Assembly (NCBI GenBank): GCA_004556165.1
Contig: SFIR01000007.1
Span: 1-64,000, forward strand
DNA length: 64,000 nucleotides
Origin: Clostridiales bacterium
GTDB lineage: Bacteria > Bacillota > Clostridia > Christensenellales > CAG-138
Direction: 5' to 3'
Below are positions 59,015-64,000 of the stretch, piece by piece. How positions within the stretch are numbered: the stretch's first letter is position 1; every line of letters starts with the position of its first letter. Made by a program: the position numbers and the translations under genes. The notes under the pieces were generated by a model. It had not been told where the DNA came from. It made no database searches and worked only from the letters and a program-made list of their open reading frames with translations.

Positions 59015-60193
59015 ATGAAGATGAAATATGAACTCAAATACGGCTGCAATCCCAATCAGAAGCCTGCTTCCGTGTCGATTGACGGCGAGCTTCCCATCAC
59101 GGTGCTGAACGGACGCGCCGGCTACATCAACCTTCTTGATGCGCTGAACGGCTACCAGCTTGCAAGGGAGCTGCGCGAGGCGACGGGTTATCCCGGAGCT
59201 GCAAGCTTCAAGCATGTCAGCCCGGCAGGCGCCGCCATCGGGCTTCCGCTCGATGATACCCTCAGAAGGATGTACTTTGTTGATGAGAATATCGACCTTT
59301 CGCCGCTTGCCTGCGCGTATGTCCGCGCAAGGGGCGCCGACCGCATGTCATCCTTCGGCGATTTCGCGGCGGTGAGCGATAAGGTGGATATGAGCCTTGC
59401 AAAAATCATGCAGCATGAGGTTTCCGACGGCATAATCGCGCCGGATTACGATGAGGATGCGTTGGAGCTTCTCAAAACAAAGAAAAAGGGCAATTATACC
59501 ATCATTAAGATGGATGAAAGCTATGTTCCCGACCCTATCGAAAGGCGTACCGTTTACGGCATCACCTTCGAGCAGGGCAGGAATAACTGCAAAATAGATA
59601 AGAGTCTCCTTGATAATATCGTGACGGAGAATAGGGAACTTCCCGAAAGCGCGAAGCGCGACCTCGTCATTGCGCTCATCGCGCTCAAGTATACCCAGTC
59701 CAATTCCGTCTGCTATGCCGAGAACGGACAGACCATCGGCGTCGGCGCAGGGCAGCAGTCAAGGATACACTGCACCCGTCTTGCAGGCGGAAAAGCGGAT
59801 TTCTGGCATCTGCGCAGCTGCCCCAAGGTGCTCTCCCTCCCGTTCAGGGCGGATATACCGAGAGCAAACCGTGATAACGCTATCGATCTGTACCTAAGCG
59901 ATGAGGAGTGCGGAGATGTTCTCGATGAGGGCAAGTGGCAGCAGTTCTTCACCGTCCGCCCCGAGGAGCTTACGAAGGAAGAAAAACGCGCATGGCTCGC
60001 CCGTTTCACCGAGACTGCGCTCGCAAGTGACGCTTTCTTCCCATTCGGCGACAACATCGAGCGTGCGCACAGGAGCGGCGTTCGCTATATCGCGGAGCCG
60101 GGCGGTTCGGTCAGGGATGAGGATGTCATAGCCTGCTGCAATAAGCACGGCATCGTTATGGCGTTCACGGGATTAAGGCTTTTCCACCATTGA
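59015..60193 (+). CDS. purH: AICAR formyltransferase (stand-alone PurH domain)
   Basis: 392 residues, only the AICAR transformylase part of PurH; the MGS-like IMP cyclohydrolase domain is absent. Typical ELKYGCNPNQKP start, AASFKHVSPAGAAIG, and SNSVCYAENGQTIGVGAGQQSR. Uses 10-formyl-THF to make FAICAR, which the preceding gene product closes. Start behind GGGGAG. Confidence 0.93.
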   Translation: MKMKYELKYGCNPNQKPASVSIDGELPITVLNGRAGYINLLDALNGYQLARELREATGYPGAASFKHVSPAGAAIGLPLDDTLRRMYFVDENIDLSPLACAYVRARGADRMSSFGDFAAVSDKVDMSLAKIMQHEVSDGIIAPDYDEDALELLKTKKKGNYTIIKMDESYVPDPIERRTVYGITFEQGRNNCKIDKSLLDNIVTENRELPESAKRDLVIALIALKYTQSNSVCYAENGQTIGVGAGQQSRIHCTRLAGGKADFWHLRSCPKVLSLPFRADIPRANRDNAIDLYLSDEECGDVLDEGKWQQFFTVRPEELTKEEKRAWLARFTETALASDAFFPFGDNIERAHRSGVRYIAEPGGSVRDEDVIACCNKHGIVMAFTGLRLFHH

Positions 60194-60207
60194 TGAACGG
60201 AGCAGAT

Positions 60208-61476
60208 ATGGATATTCTCGTCATCGGCGGCGGCGGCCGCGAACATGCGATAATCAAAAAACTGAAGCAAAGCCCCCTTTGCGGCAAGATTTACGCGCTG
60301 CCCGGCAACGGCGGCATCGCGGAGGATGCCGTATGCGTACCGATCGCCGCAACGGATATAGCCGGAATAAAGGCCTTTGCTTCCGAAAACCATGTGGATT
60401 TTGCCGCGGTCATTCCCGATGACCCTCTGGCAATGGGGCTTACGGACGAGCTGCGAGCAATGGGGATTCCATGCTTCGGCCCGAGCAAGGCGGCTGCCAT
60501 CATCGAGAGCAGCAAGGCTTTTTCAAAGGAGCTTATGAAGCGGTACGGCATACCGACTGCGCCTTTCGAGACCTTTTCAGACTATGATGAGGCGGTAAAG
60601 CATCTTGAAAATCACAGCCTTCCCGTAGTCATCAAGGCGGACGGGCTGGCTCTCGGCAAGGGCGTTATCATTGCAAATACGCTCGATGAAGCAAAAGCGG
60701 CAGTGAAAAATATGATGCTGGACGGCGCATTCGGGCATAGCGGTGACAGGGTGGTTATCGAGGATTTCCTTGTGGGGCCCGAAATATCGCTTCTCGTCTT
60801 TACGGACGGCAAATCCGCAGCGCTGATGCCTGCAAGCATGGATCATAAACGCATCGGCGACGGAGATACCGGCAAGAATACCGGCGGAATGGGGGCAGTA
60901 GCTCCGAATCCGTATTTTACCGATGAGGTCAGAGCGGAAACGACCGAGAATATCATTATTCCGACGCTCGAAGCCATGAAAAAAGAGGGCAGAACCTTCA
61001 AAGGCTGCCTGTATTTCGGCCTGATGCTCACAAAAAACGGAGTAAAGGTCATCGAATACAACTGCCGTTTCGGAGATCCCGAAACCCAGGCGGTTTTGCC
61101 GCTCATGGAAAGCGACCTGCTTGAAACCATGCTTGCTGTCGAGGAGGAAAGGCTATGTAAAGCCGAAGTCCGTTTCTCCGATAAATTCTCCTGCTGCCTG
61201 GTGCTCGCTTCCGGAGGCTACCCCGAGAAGTACGAAAAGGGCAAGGAGATAATTTTTGATAATTTCCCGGGAAATATCGAGGTATTCCATGCCGGGACAA
61301 AGCAGGAGAACGGGAAAATGCTGACGAACGGCGGCAGGGTGCTCGGGCTTAACGCAGTGCGCGATACGCTGCGCGAGGCGGTCACCGCCTGCTACGAAGC
61401 GGCGGAGCATGTTTCATTTGAAAATAAGTACATGCGTAATGATATAGGCAAGCTCGCGCTTGAGGCTATTGACTGA
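60208..61476 (+). CDS. purD: Phosphoribosylamine-glycine ligase
   Basis: 422 residues, ATP-grasp enzyme: MDILVIGGGGREHAI start, VIKADGLALGKGVI, GPEISLLVFTDG, and IEYNCRFGDPETQ. I prefer ATG at 60208 (behind GGAG) over the in-frame 60190, because it gives the usual N-terminus. Confidence 0.96.
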   Translation: MDILVIGGGGREHAIIKKLKQSPLCGKIYALPGNGGIAEDAVCVPIAATDIAGIKAFASENHVDFAAVIPDDPLAMGLTDELRAMGIPCFGPSKAAAIIESSKAFSKELMKRYGIPTAPFETFSDYDEAVKHLENHSLPVVIKADGLALGKGVIIANTLDEAKAAVKNMMLDGAFGHSGDRVVIEDFLVGPEISLLVFTDGKSAALMPASMDHKRIGDGDTGKNTGGMGAVAPNPYFTDEVRAETTENIIIPTLEAMKKEGRTFKGCLYFGLMLTKNGVKVIEYNCRFGDPETQAVLPLMESDLLETMLAVEEERLCKAEVRFSDKFSCCLVLASGGYPEKYEKGKEIIFDNFPGNIEVFHAGTKQENGKMLTNGGRVLGLNAVRDTLREAVTACYEAAEHVSFENKYMRNDIGKLALEAID

Positions 61477-61486
61477 CGGAGGGAAT

Positions 61487-64000
61487 ATGGTAAACAGAGT
61501 ATACAGCGAAAAAAGGAAGGAATTCAGCAGCGCAGCGGCTTCGCTGAAGGAGGATATCCGCTCGTTCCTCGGCATTGAGGGGCTGACAAACCTGCGCATA
61601 ATCAATAGGTACGATGTCGAGCTCATCGACAGGGAGCTGTTCCTTTCCTGTATTCCGAATGTTTTTTCCGAGCCGCAGGTTGATAATGTTTATTTTGAGC
61701 TCCCGAACGACGGCGCGGCGGTATTTGCAAGCGAATACCTGCCCGGTCAGTTCGACCAGCGCGCGGATTCGGCGGCGCAGTGCATAAGCCTTATCGCGGC
61801 ATGCTCACGCCCGATAGTGAAAAGCGCCGTTATTTATATGCTCTACGGCGAGCTTACCGAAGAAAATATCGAAGCAATCAAGCATTACATCATAAACCCC
61901 GTGGATTCACGCGAGGCGGAGCTCGGGCTTCCCGAAACGCTCATCCTTCCTTCGGAGGAGGTCAAGGATGTTGAGACCGTGAATATAAGCGGCCGCAGCA
62001 GCGGAGAGCTCATCAAGCAGTACGGCCTTGCGATGGATGAAGCGGATATGGATATGCTGAAGGCATATTTTGTCGATGAAAACCGCGAGCCCACGCTGAC
62101 GGAGATAAGGGTTATAGATACCTATTGGTCGGATCATTGCAGGCATACGACCTTCAATACTGAGATAGTAAATGCGGTATTCGAGGATGAAAAGGTTCAA
62201 AGGACGTACGAGGAATACCTAAGAACCCGTGAAAGCATCGGCGATAAAAAGCCCATATGCCTTATGGACCTTGCATGCATCGCCGCAAAGGCTCTCAAGC
62301 GCAGCGGCGATCTTAAAAATCTTGATGAATCGGATGAGATAAACGCCTGTACGGTCAATGTCAAGGTCGATGTTGACGGCAGGGACGAGGATTGGCTGAT
62401 GCTGTTCAAGAATGAAACGCATAACCATCCGACCGAGATAGAGCCCTTCGGCGGCGCGGCAACCTGCGTGGGCGGTGCTATACGCGATCCGCTCTCCGGC
62501 AGGAGCTATGTCTATAATGCGATGCGTATATCCGGCTGCGGTAATCCGCTCGCGGATATAGGGAATACGATACCGGGCAAGCTCCCCCAGAGAAAGCTCG
62601 CTTCCACCGCTGCCGCAGGCTACAGCTCCTACGGCAACCAGATAGGGCTTGCAACGGGCCTTGTGGACGAGGTTTACCATGAGGGCTATATCGCAAAGCA
62701 TATGGAGATAGGCGCGGTCGTCGGCGCTGCGCCGAAGAAAAACGTGCGCCGCGAAAAGCCGCAGGCAGGGGATATAGTAATCCTGCTCGGCGGCAGGACG
62801 GGGCGTGACGGCTGCGGCGGCGCAACGGGTTCATCAAAATCCCATAACGTGAATTCGCTTTCAAGCTGCGGCGCGGAGGTGCAGAAGGGCAATGCGCCAG
62901 AGGAGAGAAAGCTCCAAAGGCTGTTCTCGAATTACGAAGCCGCAAAGCTGATAAAGTGCTGCAATGATTTCGGTGCCGGCGGAGTTTCGGTCGCGATAGG
63001 TGAGCTTGCGGACGCGCTCGAAATCGACCTTGATAAGGTTCCGAAAAAATACGAAGGCCTTGACGGTACCGAGCTTGCCATAAGCGAATCGCAGGAGCGC
63101 ATGGCGGTCGTTGTGGAGAAAAAGGACGCGGAAACCTTCCTTGCGCTTGCGGATAAGGAAAATCTTGAAGCAACGATTGTTGCCGAAGTAACCGATACGG
63201 GCCGCATGGTAATGAGGCATCGGGGCAAAAAGATAGTCGATATTTCGAGGGCTTTTCTGAATACCAACGGCGCAAAGAAGCGTGCGGAGGCGAAGGTTGC
63301 CGAGGGGAAAACCGTTTCGGAGATTGTAAAAAACGGTACCTTCAAAGAAAAACTGGTTTCGCTCGTTTCCGATATAAACATCTGCTCCCGTCAGGGACTT
63401 TCGGAACGCTTCGATTCGACCATCGGCGCAGGCACGGTGCTTCTGCCCTTCGGCGGAAGGAATTTCCTGACCCCTCCGCAGGTCATGGCATGCAAATTCC
63501 CCGTAAGAAACGGCGAGACCTCTTCCTGCTCCGTCATGAGCTACGGCTTTGACCCGTACCTTTCGGAGGCTGACCCGTTCACGGGCGCATATGCGGCGGT
63601 CATAAGCTCCATCGCAAAGCTCGTTGCGAGCGGCGCAGGCCTTGAAAGCTGTTATCTCACCTTTCAGGAGTATTTTGAAAAGCTCGGCACGGATAAGGTA
63701 CGCTGGGGCAAGCCCCTTGCCGCGCTGCTCGGCGCATTTAAAGCGCAGATGGGTCTGAAGCTCGCCGCGATAGGCGGCAAGGACTCGATGAGCGGCAGCT
63801 TTGAGAATATCCATGTTCCGCCCACGCTCGTATCCTTTGCCATTGCCAAGGATTCAGCGGAAAGCATAATTTCGCCCGAATTCAAGGCGCCCGGGCATGA
63901 TGTCGTACTCCTTGAAAGCGAAATCGACGAATACGGGCTTCCCAAGGCGGAGTCGCTTCGCAGGAATTTCGAATATGTGAATAAAATTATCCGCGAGGGC
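61487..64000 (+). CDS. purL: Phosphoribosylformylglycinamidine synthase, large single-chain form (3' end outside window)
   Basis: 838 residues visible and still open at the right edge. Begins MVNRVYSEKRKEFSSAAASL behind GGAGGGAAT. The N-terminal PurS-like segment is followed by the linker and catalytic region with DTYWSDHCRHTTF, TEIEPFGGAATCVGGA and GGRTGRDGCGGATGSS, then the second synthetase half with IGGKDSMSGSF. The glutaminase (PurQ) domain expected at the end lies beyond the window. ATP-dependent conversion of FGAR to FGAM. Confidence 0.95.
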   Translation, partial: MVNRVYSEKRKEFSSAAASLKEDIRSFLGIEGLTNLRIINRYDVELIDRELFLSCIPNVFSEPQVDNVYFELPNDGAAVFASEYLPGQFDQRADSAAQCISLIAACSRPIVKSAVIYMLYGELTEENIEAIKHYIINPVDSREAELGLPETLILPSEEVKDVETVNISGRSSGELIKQYGLAMDEADMDMLKAYFVDENREPTLTEIRVIDTYWSDHCRHTTFNTEIVNAVFEDEKVQRTYEEYLRTRESIGDKKPICLMDLACIAAKALKRSGDLKNLDESDEINACTVNVKVDVDGRDEDWLMLFKNETHNHPTEIEPFGGAATCVGGAIRDPLSGRSYVYNAMRISGCGNPLADIGNTIPGKLPQRKLASTAAAGYSSYGNQIGLATGLVDEVYHEGYIAKHMEIGAVVGAAPKKNVRREKPQAGDIVILLGGRTGRDGCGGATGSSKSHNVNSLSSCGAEVQKGNAPEERKLQRLFSNYEAAKLIKCCNDFGAGGVSVAIGELADALEIDLDKVPKKYEGLDGTELAISESQERMAVVVEKKDAETFLALADKENLEATIVAEVTDTGRMVMRHRGKKIVDISRAFLNTNGAKKRAEAKVAEGKTVSEIVKNGTFKEKLVSLVSDINICSRQGLSERFDSTIGAGTVLLPFGGRNFLTPPQVMACKFPVRNGETSSCSVMSYGFDPYLSEADPFTGAYAAVISSIAKLVASGAGLESCYLTFQEYFEKLGTDKVRWGKPLAALLGAFKAQMGLKLAAIGGKDSMSGSFENIHVPPTLVSFAIAKDSAESIISPEFKAPGHDVVLLESEIDEYGLPKAESLRRNFEYVNKIIREG

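Overview
The window reads as the chromosome of a spore-former-lineage member of the Firmicutes, class Clostridia, probably uncultured. The grounds are a sigma-G gene, strong Shine-Dalgarno sites, the clostridial S10-spc-alpha ribosomal order with adk, map, a KOW protein and infA inserted after secY, zinc-type S14 and S4, and a clostridial purine operon with separate IMP cyclohydrolase and AICAR formyltransferase genes. Placement below class is not supported by what I can see. Most of the window is core chromosome. The only clearly accessory-looking stretch follows the tRNA cluster (about 48.9-52.2 kb).

Layout. 1-2976: heterodimeric ABC exporter, first subunit cut by the window edge. 3246-8649: polA (split by a frameshift), coaE, a lytic transglycosylase and a solute-binding lipoprotein. 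8842-10671: glgB. 10687-12874 (minus): two overlapping genes for membrane proteins, one a membrane/E2-acyltransferase-like fusion of unknown role. 13144-15593 (minus): DUF5662 protein, AI-2E family permease, uridine kinase. 15773-19812: secA and serS. 20085-36723: S10, spc and alpha ribosomal protein genes with secY, adk, map, infA, rpmJ and rpoA; long structured leaders precede rpsJ and rpsM. 37192-38631 (minus): BlaI-type repressor and sigG. 38876-41883: nucleoside kinase fused to a ThrRS-like N-terminus, and a DUF6273 protein. 42081-47724: recF, gyrB, gyrA. 47909-48854: eight tRNA genes (Arg, His, Gln, Lys, Leu, Gly, Gly, Gly), the three Gly genes each followed at once by a long hairpin. 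49068-52125: remnant of a HAD hydrolase start, two GNAT acetyltransferases, DUF4261 protein, and a secreted polysaccharide deacetylase with a Pro-Thr repeat linker. 52421-53617: methionine gamma-lyase. 53909-64000: purE-C-F-M-N-O-H(AICARFT)-D-L, the last gene cut by the right edge.

How the genes work together. The ribosomal block couples translation (about 27 ribosomal proteins, infA), transcription (rpoA), secretion (secY here, secA nearby), nucleotide supply (adk) and N-terminal Met removal (map). The purine block encodes the route from PRPP to IMP except for adenylosuccinate lyase. recF-gyrBA covers recombination and supercoiling but lacks the usual dnaA-dnaN immediately upstream.

The observations most worth a second look are: the nested-helix RNA in front of rpsM; the membrane-anchored E2-like protein whose catalytic His is replaced by Glu and whose message appears leaderless; the perfect hairpins abutting tRNA-Gly genes; the single-base frameshift in polA; and the truncated HAD gene that keeps its promoter and ribosome-binding site beside the tRNA cluster. 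All functional statements come from motif recognition by eye; no database search was run.
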